From Nannocystis sp. RBIL2 (GTDB taxonomy: Bacteria > Myxococcota_A > Polyangia > Nannocystales > Nannocystaceae), in contig NZ_JAPNJW010000001.1 in assembly GCF_026626745.1 (NCBI RefSeq), positions 5,130,001 to 5,194,000 of the forward strand: a stretch of 64,000 bases of DNA, read 5' to 3'. This document shows, one piece after another, positions 8,597-17,933 of the stretch. Every line of letters starts with the position of its first letter. Within the stretch, counting starts at the first letter, position 1. A program made the position numbers and the translations under genes. The notes under the pieces are model-generated. The model was not told where the DNA came from and ran no database searches. It saw only the letters and a program-made list of their open reading frames with translations.

Positions 8597-10291
8597 ATGA
8601 CGACCCGCAACCATCGAATCGAAGTCAGCTCCCTCCACAACGAGTCCGAGGTGCAGGACGGCGGCCGAGTCGCCGAGGTCGTGGCCATGTACAACGACAC
8701 CGTCCTCGACGTGCAGCACCTCGGCCAGGTCCGCGACGGCCGGCGCAGCGCGCCCAAGTGGCTCGCGGCCGGCGGCGCCCTGGTGCTCGGCGGCCTCGCC
8801 CTCTTCGGCCACGACGCCGCCCAGGACTGGGACGGCCACGCCGAGGCCGTCAAGGCCGCGGCGGAGGTCAGCGCCCCGGCCCCGAAGGCCCCCGGCACCG
8901 GCCTCGGCGGCCTCGGCTTCGGCCTGGCGATGCTCGGCCTGATCCCGTTCGGGGTCGCGGCGATGCGCATGCAGGACCGGGCCCGCACCGCCTACACCCT
9001 CGGCGAGGGCCACGACGCGGCCTTCCACGTCGCCGTCCCCGGCCGCCGCGAGCTCCCGATCGTCCAGGGCGAGCGCGACCACAACCTGCAGTTCACCGCC
9101 GACATGGCCGGTGAGGTGCGGATCGGCGACACGCACGTGACCCTCGAGGAGCTGATCCGCAACGGTCTCGCGCGCCAGGTCGAGGCCGGCGTCTACAGCT
9201 ACCCGCTGGCCGCCGGCGCGAAGGCCCGGATCTGCTGGCAGGGCCTCACCTTCTTCATCCACTCGGTCGCGCCCGGCCGCGTGATCGCTCGCAAGAGCGA
9301 GATCGACAAGCCGTTCTGGTTCCACAACGGCCTGTCGGCGGCCGCGATCGGCAGCCTCATCCTGCTCACGCAGATGATCCCGAACGAGGCCGGCGCGCTG
9401 GCCCTCCAGGAGGAGCTCGCGGACAGCCGCTTCGTCGGCTACCTCGCGCAGCCGAACGAGCAGAAGGACGAGGCCATCCCGACCGACGAGGAGCAGGCCG
9501 ACGAGCCCGGCGGCGCCGCGGGCGAGCGCCACGTCGGCGACGAGGGCAAGGCCGGCAAGAAGGAGAGCAAGCAGGTCAGCGGCCGCTACGCCATCAAGGG
9601 CAACGCGTCCGCGATCCCCAAGCTGGCCCGCAACTTCGACCCGGACATGGACGCGCGCAACACCGGCGTCCTCGGCCTGATGAAGGCCGACTCGGGTCAC
9701 TTCATGGCCTCGCCCTTCGGCGACACCTTCGCCGTCGGCAACGACAGCGACGACGTGTGGGGCCAGCTCGTCGGCAAGGACATCGCCGAGTCCAACGGCT
9801 TCGGCGGCCTCGGCCTCGTCGGCACCGGTCGCTCCGGCGGCGGCACCGGCGAGGGCACGGTGGGTCTGACCTCGGTCGGCCTCATCGGCCACAACCGCCC
9901 CGGCGACGGGGAGGGTGGGCTGCTCCGCCGCTCGGCGGGCTTCGAAACCCGCAAGACCCGCTCCCCGCAGGTCCTCGCCACCAAGGCCGAGGTCGTCGGC
10001 GGGCTCGACAAGGACCTCATCCGCCGCGTCGTGCGGGCTCACATCAACGAGGTGCGCTACTGCTACAACCAGGGGCTGGCCAAGGACGCCAACCTCAAGG
10101 GCCGCGTCGCCGTCCAGTTCACCATCGGCGGCACCGGCAAGGTCACCTCGGCCGTCGTCGGCGAGACCGACCTCAAGGACCGCGCAGTCGGGTCCTGCAT
10201 CGCCCAGGCGGTCAAGCGCTGGTCGTTCCCCAAGCCGGCCTCGGGCGGCGCCGCGATCGTGACCTACCCGTTCATCCTCCAGCCCGGCTGA
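8597..10291 (+). CDS. AgmX/PglI C-terminal domain membrane protein
   Basis: 564 aa. The last about 95 residues (GGLDKDLIRRVVRAHINEV onward, then YCYNQGL, RVAVQFTIGGTGKV and VKRWSFPKP) match the AgmX/PglI C-terminal domain, a TonB-C-like fold in proteins linked to gliding and envelope functions in Myxococcus. Hydrophobic segments lie near residues 55-73, 101-122 and 245-262. A charged, Gly-rich linker separates them from the C-terminal domain. Starts at 8552 and 8579 are also in frame; 8597 (MTTRNHRIEV) is a compromise because none has a strong Shine-Dalgarno. A clear intrinsic terminator follows. Envelope-spanning function is inferred from the domain. Confidence 0.85.
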   Translation: MTTRNHRIEVSSLHNESEVQDGGRVAEVVAMYNDTVLDVQHLGQVRDGRRSAPKWLAAGGALVLGGLALFGHDAAQDWDGHAEAVKAAAEVSAPAPKAPGTGLGGLGFGLAMLGLIPFGVAAMRMQDRARTAYTLGEGHDAAFHVAVPGRRELPIVQGERDHNLQFTADMAGEVRIGDTHVTLEELIRNGLARQVEAGVYSYPLAAGAKARICWQGLTFFIHSVAPGRVIARKSEIDKPFWFHNGLSAAAIGSLILLTQMIPNEAGALALQEELADSRFVGYLAQPNEQKDEAIPTDEEQADEPGGAAGERHVGDEGKAGKKESKQVSGRYAIKGNASAIPKLARNFDPDMDARNTGVLGLMKADSGHFMASPFGDTFAVGNDSDDVWGQLVGKDIAESNGFGGLGLVGTGRSGGGTGEGTVGLTSVGLIGHNRPGDGEGGLLRRSAGFETRKTRSPQVLATKAEVVGGLDKDLIRRVVRAHINEVRYCYNQGLAKDANLKGRVAVQFTIGGTGKVTSAVVGETDLKDRAVGSCIAQAVKRWSFPKPASGGAAIVTYPFILQPG

Positions 10292-10311
10292 CCTGAAAGA
10301 CAGCCTCGCCC

Positions 10312-10352
10312 GACCGGGCGGCGCCCTCGCGGCTCCGCCCGGTTCTTTTTTA
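10312..10352 (+). terminator. Rho-independent terminator after AgmX/PglI-like gene
   Basis: The stem ACCGGGCGG (10313-10321) pairs with CCGCCCGGT (10335-10343) and is followed by TCTTTTTTAA. This is the clearest intrinsic terminator in the window. It separates the convergent AgmX-like and kinase genes. Confidence 0.9.
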
Positions 10353-10363
10353 ATTTCCGCCGA

Positions 10364-11023
10364 TCACTCCGCGAGCGCAGCGTCCGGGTCGCGCCGCAAT
10401 TTCAAGATCTTCTCGATGCGATCGAACAGGTCGATGCGGTCGACCAGATCGTGAAGATAGTCGAGCTTGTCGGTCTCGATCGTCACCGTCTCCGACAGGT
10501 CGTAGCGCGAGAACCACGCGTCGTAGAGCTCCTGCAGCCGCCGCAGGTAGCTGGTCGGGATCGCCTGCTCCTCCGGCCGCCCGCGCAGCGCGATCCGCTT
10601 GCGCAGCGTCCGCATCGAACATTTCAAATAAATCATCAGGTCGGGCGGCGGCAGCTGCTGCACGATCGCCTCGTACAGCTCGCGGTAGGTCTGATAGTCG
10701 CGCCGCGTCATCTGTTTGCGGCGGTACAGGTTCTCCGCGAAGATCTCCGCGTCCTCGTAGATCGTGCGGTCGCCGATCACCGGCTGCGTCGCCCGGATGA
10801 GCTCCTGATGGATGCGAAATTTCTTGGCGAGAAAGAACACCTGCGAGTGGAACGCCCACCGCGGCATGTCCGAATAGAAGTCGACCAGGTACGGGTTCTG
10901 CTCGTTCGGCTCGAAGTGCGGCGTGAGTCGGAACTGCCGCGCCAGGAACGTGACGAGCGTCGACTTGCCGACGCCGATGTTGCCGGCGACGGCGACGAAC
11001 CTGCGGGGGCGGGCAGCGCTCAC
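10364..11023 (-). CDS. Deoxynucleoside kinase family protein
   Basis: 219 aa. It phosphorylates deoxynucleosides for dNTP salvage (deoxyadenosine/deoxyguanosine kinase type). P-loop GNIGVGKST lies near residues 11-19. DRTIYEDAEIFAE near 83 is the family's (D/E)RS-like substrate motif, and an Arg-rich lid, RGRPEEQ, lies near 146. The length equals the family norm if translation begins at GTG 11023 (VSAARPRRFVAVAG). A far upstream start at 11161 would add 46 Arg-rich residues unlike the family. No strong Shine-Dalgarno is seen. The gene diverges from the GT-C-like gene. Confidence 0.88.
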   Translation of the reverse strand: MSAARPRRFVAVAGNIGVGKSTLVTFLARQFRLTPHFEPNEQNPYLVDFYSDMPRWAFHSQVFFLAKKFRIHQELIRATQPVIGDRTIYEDAEIFAENLYRRKQMTRRDYQTYRELYEAIVQQLPPPDLMIYLKCSMRTLRKRIALRGRPEEQAIPTSYLRRLQELYDAWFSRYDLSETVTIETDKLDYLHDLVDRIDLFDRIEKILKLRRDPDAALAE

Positions 11024-11433
11024 CCAAGCCCGGTACCGCGGATCGCGTCCCCGTGTCGAGTGCGCGAACCCGCGCGAGCGGCCCCGCGGGGCCGCTGGAA
11101 CGCGAAGGACGGCCGCGCCGCCGCGATCGACGTCCCGGCCGCCGCAGATCTGCCGCACCACGGACTCGCTGCGGGCGCGGACCTCGCGACCGAGTCCGCA
11201 TCACCGCCGATTCGTTCGGCCGCGTCGATCGACGCCGACGCGATCGACTCGGGATCGGGTCGAGGTCGGCGACCACCGGGGCTTTGCGAGATCCACCTGT
11301 GCGCGCCGCGGGTCCACGGTCCGCGACTGATCACCGGGCCGGGCCCGGGCGGCCGGCGGCCGGCACGCGACCGGCGGCGCTTCGCTCGTTGACGCGCCGG
11401 ACCAGTTTGTTTTCTCGTATCATCCGCGCCCAC
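11024..11433. other. Divergent intergenic region
   Basis: 410 bp between the kinase and the GT-C-like gene, presumably carrying both promoters. It is extremely GC-rich up to about 11400, then has a short AT-rich patch (TTTGTTTTCTCGTAT) about 20 bp before the forward start, the likeliest promoter location. No confident -10/-35 pair was found. Confidence 0.4.
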
Positions 11434-13398
11434 ATGCCCGCTGTCGACGACCCTGCCGCGCGCCCGACCGGGCCCGAGCCACCTGGGTCGTCCGCGCCGG
11501 AGCGGCCCGTGCGGCTCGTCCTCGCCGCGCTGCTCATCGTCGCGTTTCACCTGGCGTGGTTCTTCTACTTCGTCCCGCTGGACGTCTGGTGGACCGACAC
11601 CCCGATCACCGGCGTCGACTTCGAGACCCACGTCGGCCAGACCTGGCGCTTCATGGAGGCCATGGACGGCTGGGGTCACAGCTGGCTGTACGACCCGCGG
11701 CTGCTCGCCGGCTACTTGCACGGCGTCATCTTCGACGCCGACAACAAGGGCTGGGAGGTCTGGACCTGGCTCTTGAGCCATCTCGGCGTTCCGGCCGGGC
11801 TCGCCTTCAACCTGTTCGCCGCGGCCGCGCACCTCGGCGTCCTGCCGGTCGTCTACGCCTCGGCGCGGCTGTTCGACCTGTCGCGTCGCGCCGCCCTGTG
11901 GGCCGCCGCGCTCGCCTCGGCGCTGTGGTTCTTCGACTCGTTCTCGCACTGGTGCTGGTGGATCGGCATGGTCGCCTACGCCCTGTGCGGCTACCTCTCG
12001 CTGCTGCCGCTGGCGCTCTTCTACCGCTGGACCCGCCAGCGCAAGCCGTGGCAGGGCCTCGCCGCCGGCCTCGCGCTCGGCGTCGCCCACCTCGTCCACC
12101 CCTACACCTTCGTCGTCCTGGTCGCGCCGATGCTCGTGCTGTACCTCCGCGAGCTCCGCCGCCTCGGCGCGCGCGGCCACTTCGCCGTCCTGGCGATGGT
12201 CGTCTTCACTCTGGTGCTCAACACCTGGTGGCTCGCGGTCGCCGTCCAGTTCTGGCACTACATCCTCGACTCCGGCTTCTTCGGTCAGTCGGGCCCGCAG
12301 TGGCTGCTCGCCGACTACCTCGGCCTCGTCCTCGACACCGCCACCTCCGGCCTCCTCGGCACGCGCACCGGCTTCCGCTTCCTCGTCCTCGGCGGCGCGC
12401 TGGTCGGCCTGTGGCGCTGGCGACGGGCCCGCGACCCTCGCACCCTGCCGTTCGTCGTCGCGGTGGTGGCGATGGTGCTGCTCGCCTACGCCTCCGGCTA
12501 CATCTGGCTCTTCAGACAGATCCAGCCGTACCGCCACGTCCTCCCGCTCGCCTTCCTCGCGGTCATCCCCGCCGCCGCCGCGCTCGAGTCGGTGCGCCTG
12601 CGCGAGCTGTGGCGCTCGCTCGCCCCGCCCGCGCGCGCCCTGCTGGTCGTCCTCGCCTTGCCGGCCGGGCAGATGCTCGTGCGCGACGTCCTCTACTTCA
12701 CCCCCGCGCACCTGCCCGAGGTCGCCCCGCTCTACAGCGGCGAGAAGGTCCTGCTGGCCGCCAGCGGCTACCCTGCGCACCCGGACTACCGGCTGTTCCC
12801 GTCGCGGCCGGAGCACGGCGAGGTGACGAAGTGGGTCCGCGAGGTCGACGACGGCCAGAGCCGCTTCCTGGTCGAAGAGCCAGCCGTGGGCGAGCGGCTG
12901 CACTGGCAGACCGACGCCCAGATCATCGGCGGCTTCCGCTTCCGCAACCTCGAGCACAGCATGGCCAACCTCTACCGGCGCCACAAGTTCGGGGTCGCCG
13001 GCGACGACCAGCTGCGCACGTACTTCGAGACCTACGCGGTGCGCTGGGTGATCGTCACCAGCAACGCGACCTGGTGGAACACCAAGCCCGACCTGATCGT
13101 TCCGGCCGGCAAGGTCGGCCACCACCGGATCTTCCGCACCACGATCGAGCCGCACCTGATCCAGCAAGGCGGCGGCAAGGTGGTCGCCGCGCCCAACCGG
13201 ATCAGCGTCACCGGCAGCGACCCGAACATCGACCTGGTGCTGCGCTTCCACTGGATGGAGTACCTGGTCTGTGAGCCAGGTTGTGAGCTCCGCCGCGAGA
13301 AGATCGACGACCTCGACCACGTCGGCTTCATCCGCGTGCCCGCGCCGCACCCGGCCGACCTCGAGATCGTCAACGCCTACGGGGAGGCCCGGCGATGA
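11434..13398 (+). CDS. Polytopic membrane protein, GT-C glycosyltransferase-like
   Basis: 654 aa. A short Pro-rich cytosolic start is followed by about ten to twelve hydrophobic segments (about 28-420) and a soluble C-terminal domain (about 440-654). The first large loop has TGVDFETHVGQTWRF near residue 60, an acidic pair where GT-C enzymes keep their catalytic acid. Such enzymes transfer sugars from polyprenyl-phosphate donors outside the membrane. The stop overlaps the ATG of a UbiA-family gene (ATGA), so the two are probably translationally coupled. The donor and acceptor are unknown. A YfhO-like or 'hypothetical membrane protein' label would also be defensible. Confidence 0.7.
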   Translation: MPAVDDPAARPTGPEPPGSSAPERPVRLVLAALLIVAFHLAWFFYFVPLDVWWTDTPITGVDFETHVGQTWRFMEAMDGWGHSWLYDPRLLAGYLHGVIFDADNKGWEVWTWLLSHLGVPAGLAFNLFAAAAHLGVLPVVYASARLFDLSRRAALWAAALASALWFFDSFSHWCWWIGMVAYALCGYLSLLPLALFYRWTRQRKPWQGLAAGLALGVAHLVHPYTFVVLVAPMLVLYLRELRRLGARGHFAVLAMVVFTLVLNTWWLAVAVQFWHYILDSGFFGQSGPQWLLADYLGLVLDTATSGLLGTRTGFRFLVLGGALVGLWRWRRARDPRTLPFVVAVVAMVLLAYASGYIWLFRQIQPYRHVLPLAFLAVIPAAAALESVRLRELWRSLAPPARALLVVLALPAGQMLVRDVLYFTPAHLPEVAPLYSGEKVLLAASGYPAHPDYRLFPSRPEHGEVTKWVREVDDGQSRFLVEEPAVGERLHWQTDAQIIGGFRFRNLEHSMANLYRRHKFGVAGDDQLRTYFETYAVRWVIVTSNATWWNTKPDLIVPAGKVGHHRIFRTTIEPHLIQQGGGKVVAAPNRISVTGSDPNIDLVLRFHWMEYLVCEPGCELRREKIDDLDHVGFIRVPAPHPADLEIVNAYGEARR

Positions 13399-14267
13399 TC
13401 GCGGCCCTGCGGATCCTCTTCAACGTCGCGGTCTACCGGCTGCAGCGGCTCGAGATGGCCAACATGGGCGGCGCGCTGCTCATCATGCTCGCCCTGCGGC
13501 TGTCGCCGGCAGACGTCGCGGTGCGGCTCGGCTTCGCCTTCCTGCTCAACCTGCTCGTCTACCTCAACAACGACTTCCTCGACCTGCCGACCGACCTGCG
13601 CTCGCCCGAGCGCGACGACGCCAACACGCGTTACCTCCGCGACCACCGCGGCGCCGCAGTCGGGGCCCAAGTCGGCCTCGTCGGAGCGATGCTCGTCCTC
13701 GCCGGCGTGTGGGACCTCGGCCTGCTGGTCCCGCTGGTCGTCGGCGGCGGCGTGTGCTGGCTCTACTCGGCGCGGCTCAAGCACGTCGCCGGGGCCGACA
13801 TCACCGCGATGATGGTGTGGGGCGCGGCGATGCTGACCATCGCGTTCCCGCCGACGCACGTGCTCGGGTGGGTGCTGGCCGGCCTGCTCGCGCTCGACTC
13901 GGCCGTGTTCGAGACGATCCAGGTCATCCGCGACCACGACGCCGACCGCGACACCGGCGTGCGCACGACCGCCGTCGCGCTCGGGGTGCCGCGCACCCTC
14001 GCGCTCGCCCGCGGCCTTTTGGTCCTCGGCGCCGCCGCCGCAGCCGTCGCCGTCCACCCGCTCGTCGCAGTCCCGCCGATGATCGGCGTCACCCTGCCGC
14101 TCGGCCGTCCGGCGCGCTATTGGAACCAGATCCGCGTCCTCCTCGGGGTCGCCTTCCTGTTCGCCGCCGGGTGGGTCTACCTCCACGGGGCCACCGCCGG
14201 ATGGCTGGTCCGCTGCGCCGCGGACGGCTGTACGGCCTCACCTGGTCTTTCGCTCATGTCGCATTAG
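13395..14267 (+). CDS. UbiA-family prenyltransferase
   Basis: 290 aa, about eight to nine membrane helices. Both Asp-rich UbiA motifs are visible: NDFLDLPTD (about residues 58-66, an exact NDxxDxxxD) and DHDADRDTGVRT (about 182), which bind the Mg2+-diphosphate of the prenyl donor. The start codon overlaps the stop of the upstream GT-C-like gene. The acceptor cannot be read from the sequence. The coupling suggests a polyprenyl-linked sugar pathway rather than quinone synthesis, by analogy with UbiA enzymes that act on phosphoribosyl diphosphate. That is an inference. Confidence 0.85.
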   Translation: MIAALRILFNVAVYRLQRLEMANMGGALLIMLALRLSPADVAVRLGFAFLLNLLVYLNNDFLDLPTDLRSPERDDANTRYLRDHRGAAVGAQVGLVGAMLVLAGVWDLGLLVPLVVGGGVCWLYSARLKHVAGADITAMMVWGAAMLTIAFPPTHVLGWVLAGLLALDSAVFETIQVIRDHDADRDTGVRTTAVALGVPRTLALARGLLVLGAAAAAVAVHPLVAVPPMIGVTLPLGRPARYWNQIRVLLGVAFLFAAGWVYLHGATAGWLVRCAADGCTASPGLSLMSH

Positions 14268-14361
14268 GCAGGCGCAGATCGGCCGCCGTCCGCCGACATG
14301 TGGCGCCCTCCGTGCTCTATTTTGCGACATGTGGTGTGTAAAATACCCTGAAGGTTTTTCG

Positions 14362-14390
14362 TTGAACTGGACGCCTTCGTCCCATATCCT
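14362..14390 (+). promoter_or_regulatory. Candidate sigma-70-type promoter of the siroheme reductase
   Basis: TTGAAC (14362-14367) and TATCCT (14385-14390) are separated by 17 bp, 43 bp before the start codon, in a locally AT-richer stretch. Upstream, a direct repeat of CGACATGTGG occurs at 14294 and 14325 (31 bp apart) and could bind a regulator. Confidence 0.45.
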
Positions 14391-14432
14391 GAACAACGCT
14401 TCAGTCTAGCGAAGTTGTCGGAGCGGCCGCAC

Positions 14433-16190
14433 ATGTCCCAAGAAGCACGTTATGACACCCACTTCTCGAGCCCCGCGGACGTCGAGGAGTTCGTCTCGGT
14501 CCTCGAGCGGTTCGAGCGCGGCGAGATCTCGTCGGAGGACTTTCGCACCTTCCGCTTGAAGCGCGGGGTGTACGGCCAGCGGCAGATGGACGTGAACATG
14601 CTGCGGGTCAAGTTCCCCGGCGGCATCATGAGCGCGGCCCAGCTGCGCACCGCGGCCGGCGTGGCCCGCGAGTACACGCAGTACCACAAGGGCCACATCA
14701 CCACGCGGCAGAACATCCAGTTCCACTTCGTCAAGCTGGCCGACATGCCGGAGGTGATGGGCCGCTTCGACCTCACCGGCGCGACCACCCGCGAGGCCTG
14801 CGGCAACACCGTCCGCAACGTCACCGGCTGCCCCTACGCCGGCGTCAGCGGCACCGAGGCGTACGACATCACCCCGTACATGCACGCGCTCGTGCGCATG
14901 TGCCTGCGCGAGGAGTGGGCCAACAACCTGCCGCGCAAGTTCAAGATGGCCTTCGAGGGCTGCACCCACGAGGACCACGCGCAGACGGCGATCAACGACG
15001 TCGGCTTCCGCGCCAAGACCCGCGACGGCGTGCGCGGCTTCGAGGTGTTCGTCGCCGGCGGCCTGTCGACCAGCCCGCGCCCGGCCTATCGCCTGCACGA
15101 CTTCATCCCGGCCGACGAGATGCTGGCGCGCACCGAGGCGATCATCCGTGTGTTCGACAAGCACGGCAACCGCAAGAACCGCGCCCGCGCCCGCCTCAAG
15201 TACGTCATGAAGACGCTGGGCGAGGCCGGCTTCGTGGCGGCGTACGAGGAGGAGGTGGCCCTGCTGGTCGCCGCCGGCACGCTGCAGCGGCCCATCGAGC
15301 TGCCGCCCGAGGAGACGGCTCCGGCGTGGAACGAACGCGCCCTGGCCGGCCCGCGCGCGGCCGACGACGACCCGCAGTACAAGGAGTGGCTGCGCACCGT
15401 CGACCCGCAGAAGCAGGCGGGCTTCGCCGCGGTGACGATCAAGCTCGACCGCGGCGACATCTCGGCCGACCAGTTCGACCAGCTCGCCGAGCTCGCCGAA
15501 ACCTTCACCGACGGCACCCTGCGCGCCGGCAACCGCCAGAACCTGATCGTCCGGTGGGTCCGCACCGAGTACCTGCCGCACCTGTTCACCGCGCTGCAGC
15601 AGATCGGCCTCGCCGACCTCGGCTCCAACACGATCCACGACGTCGTCAGCTGCCCCGGCGCCGACAGCTGCAACCTCGCGGTCACGCACAGCATGAGCCT
15701 GGCCAAGCACCTCACCCGCTTCCTCAAGAACGCGGGCAAGTCGGCCGACAGCGTCGAGCTCGCGCGCTCCGCCGACATCAAGATCTCCGGCTGCCCCAAC
15801 TCGTGCGGCCAGCACCACGTGGCCGCGATCGGCTTCCACGGCACCGTGCGCCACGTCGGCGAGGGCAAGCAGGTCCCCGAGTACCAGCTCCACCTCGGCG
15901 GCGGCTTCGACGCCGACGGCGTCCAGTTCGGCCGGCACATCGTCAAGATCCCCGCCCGCCGGGCCGGCGAGGCCCTCCTGCGCCTGCTCGACCTCTACCG
16001 CGACGAGCGCGAGGACGGCGAGGACGCGCGCACCTTCTTCCGCCGCGTCACCAAGGAGGAAGTCGTCGAGGCCCTCGGCGACGCCCTCCTCGACAGCCAG
16101 TTCACCAACCTGCGCGACGACGACATCTTCGACCTCGGCCAGGAGCGCACCTTCGACGTGGCCATCGGCCGCGGCGAATGTGCCGCCTGA
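14433..16190 (+). CDS. Nitrite/sulfite reductase, siroheme and [4Fe-4S] hemoprotein
   Basis: 585 aa. A ferredoxin-type six-electron reductase converting nitrite to ammonia or sulfite to sulfide. It has the duplicated ferredoxin-like halves of the family. The N-terminal half contains TTRQNIQFHFV and CGNTVRNVTGCPYAG (about 124-138). The cluster ligands CPGADSC (about 407, Cx5C) and CPNSCG (about 454, Cx3C) bridge [4Fe-4S] and siroheme. ATG 14433 follows GGAG with about 9 nt spacing; a TTG at 14415 is less likely. The two substrates cannot be told apart by eye. No siroheme synthesis or transporter gene is adjacent. An intrinsic terminator follows. Confidence 0.92.
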   Translation: MSQEARYDTHFSSPADVEEFVSVLERFERGEISSEDFRTFRLKRGVYGQRQMDVNMLRVKFPGGIMSAAQLRTAAGVAREYTQYHKGHITTRQNIQFHFVKLADMPEVMGRFDLTGATTREACGNTVRNVTGCPYAGVSGTEAYDITPYMHALVRMCLREEWANNLPRKFKMAFEGCTHEDHAQTAINDVGFRAKTRDGVRGFEVFVAGGLSTSPRPAYRLHDFIPADEMLARTEAIIRVFDKHGNRKNRARARLKYVMKTLGEAGFVAAYEEEVALLVAAGTLQRPIELPPEETAPAWNERALAGPRAADDDPQYKEWLRTVDPQKQAGFAAVTIKLDRGDISADQFDQLAELAETFTDGTLRAGNRQNLIVRWVRTEYLPHLFTALQQIGLADLGSNTIHDVVSCPGADSCNLAVTHSMSLAKHLTRFLKNAGKSADSVELARSADIKISGCPNSCGQHHVAAIGFHGTVRHVGEGKQVPEYQLHLGGGFDADGVQFGRHIVKIPARRAGEALLRLLDLYRDEREDGEDARTFFRRVTKEEVVEALGDALLDSQFTNLRDDDIFDLGQERTFDVAIGRGECAA

Positions 16191-16224
16191 ATTTTTCGAA
16201 GACCCCCCGATCGACCGACCAACT

Positions 16225-16255
16225 GCGACAGGCTCTCGGGCCTGTCGCTTTATTT
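16225..16255 (+). terminator. Rho-independent terminator after siroheme reductase
   Basis: GCGACAGGC (16225-16233) pairs perfectly with GCCTGTCGC (16240-16248) over a TCTCGG loop and is followed by TTTATTT. The arms resemble the dispersed palindrome family. Confidence 0.85.
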
Positions 16256-16272
16256 ATGTCCGAAGGGACATA
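16255..16272. repeat. TGTCC-type palindrome, intergenic
   Basis: Arm TATGTCC (16255-16261), loop GAAG, arm GGACATA (16266-16272): a perfect 7-bp stem immediately after the terminator and before the convergent TPR gene. Confidence 0.75.
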
Positions 16273-16337
16273 GCATCCTGTTCGACATACATGCTCTTCG
16301 AGAGCAGGTAACCTCTCGACTCGGTGGCTTTTTAAAA

Positions 16338-17933
16338 TCACTCCTCCGTGAGCGGCGGCTCGACCTGCACCGGCGCCGAGACCGGCTCGATCGGCGGCGG
16401 CGCCACCCAGCCGAACAGCTCGCGCTGCGGCGGGTGGGCGCGGGGCAGCCGGCGCTGCAGCTCGGCGCCGCAGAACTCCACGGAGGCGTCGGTGTAGGCG
16501 AACGCGGCCGCGCGGTCCCAGCAGAACTCCAGCGCCTGAGTCGCCGAGGCCTCGACCGGCGTCGTGTAGTCGCGCAGCGCCCCGCAGTAGGCCTTGATCG
16601 CCTCGTCGGAGCCGAGGCCGTCCGGCACCTCGGCGGCCAGCAGCGTGTCGACCTGCGCCTGGACCAGCACGGCGACCCGGGCCGCCGACGCGAACGCCCC
16701 GCGCGCGCTGCCCTTGCGCGCCGCGATCTTCTCGTAGCGGCGGGTCACGTCGTTGGATTGCTCGCGGATCTTCGTCCAGTAGTCGAGGAAGCGCCGCTGC
16801 GAATCCTCGCTCTTGCGCTTCTGCTCGGCGTACTTCTTGCGATCGCTGGCCTTCGCCGAGTACTGCAGGTAGTCCTCGACGCGGAAGTTCAGGTCGGTCG
16901 GGGCCCGCACCGCGAGCGCCGCCTCGAGCTCGCGGTCGGCCACGATGATCTCCGCCTCGTCGAGCGCCTCGGTGACCTTCATGCGCAGCCACGGGTCCTC
17001 GACCGGCGGCAGCGCCTGGCCGAGCTCGATCACCTGCCGCAGGCGTCGCTGCGCCGAATCGGCGAGCTGACGATCGCGCGGGTACACGGTCACGACCTGC
17101 GCCGCCGGCCCTGCGCACGTCACAGTCGGCGGCTTGCCGCGCTTCGGCGAATCCATCGCCGCCGGCTTCGACGTGACGCACAGGTCCATCGGCCCGCCCT
17201 TCTGCTTGCACGCGCGCCGCCACTCGATCGCCGCGACGGTCACCTCGGCGAGGATCCGCCGGGCCGGCCCGCCCTTGCTGCCGTGGCGCACCAGGTACTC
17301 GATCGCGTGCTTCTGCCGCGCCTGGTCGTCGGGCAATGTCTTCGGGAGCAGGTCGACGCGAGCCCAGTGGACGATCGCGCTGCGCTGCGGGTCCTTGGTG
17401 CCGTAGATCTTCTCGACCTTTTCGAACAGCGCCAGCGCCCGCTGGTCCTGGCCGAGCTGCGCGCGGAGCAGCCCCGCCTCCTGCAGCAGCTCGCTCGCCT
17501 CGGCCTCGCCGGGGTAGCGCTCGGCGAACCGCTCCATCGCCGCCGCCGCCCGCTCGAACGACAGGGTCGCCCGCAGGTGGCGCACGAGGGCCAGCAGCGC
17601 GACGCGGGTCGCCGGCAGCGTCGGGAACTTCTCGACCAGCCGCTCGCGCGTCGCCACCATCGCGTCGTACTGCCCGGCGGCCTCGTGACAGCGCGCCGCG
17701 TACTCGAGCGCCTCCGCGGCTCGCTCGTGACGGTCACCGAGCCGCTGCGCCAGCTGCTCGAGCTGCTCCGCGCACGCCGGCGCGCGCGCGGGATCTCCGG
17801 CCTGCGCGACCGCGACCCCGTCGGCGAGGATCTGCGCGTCCTCCGGCGTCATCGGCGGGGCCGCGGCGATCGCCGCCAGCGCCCCGACCAGCACGCCGAG
17901 GCCACGCAGCCATGGGAGCGAACGCCGCGTCAT
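16338..17933 (-). CDS. TPR-type helical repeat protein, exported
   Basis: 531 aa. The N-terminus MTRRSLPWLRGLGVLVGALAA is a probable signal peptide. The rest is Ala/Leu/Arg-rich helical repeats of tetratricopeptide character (for example AAEALEYAARCHEAAGQYDA, ALALFEKVEKIY), with a charged coiled-coil-like segment (KASDRKKYAEQKRKSED) and a Pro-rich tail. Its ATG overlaps the stop of the upstream protease gene (ATGA), indicating translational coupling. A TPR scaffold acting with the protease in the envelope is possible. Enzymatic activity is not suggested. Confidence 0.7.
   Translation of the reverse strand: MTRRSLPWLRGLGVLVGALAAIAAAPPMTPEDAQILADGVAVAQAGDPARAPACAEQLEQLAQRLGDRHERAAEALEYAARCHEAAGQYDAMVATRERLVEKFPTLPATRVALLALVRHLRATLSFERAAAAMERFAERYPGEAEASELLQEAGLLRAQLGQDQRALALFEKVEKIYGTKDPQRSAIVHWARVDLLPKTLPDDQARQKHAIEYLVRHGSKGGPARRILAEVTVAAIEWRRACKQKGGPMDLCVTSKPAAMDSPKRGKPPTVTCAGPAAQVVTVYPRDRQLADSAQRRLRQVIELGQALPPVEDPWLRMKVTEALDEAEIIVADRELEAALAVRAPTDLNFRVEDYLQYSAKASDRKKYAEQKRKSEDSQRRFLDYWTKIREQSNDVTRRYEKIAARKGSARGAFASAARVAVLVQAQVDTLLAAEVPDGLGSDEAIKAYCGALRDYTTPVEASATQALEFCWDRAAAFAYTDASVEFCGAELQRRLPRAHPPQRELFGWVAPPPIEPVSAPVQVEPPLTEE

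Noticed and set aside
11020..13350. 776-codon reverse frame across the GT-C-like gene
   Set aside because: Charged, low-complexity product typical of a GC-rich shadow. The forward gene has proper membrane segments and overlaps UbiA as ATGA.
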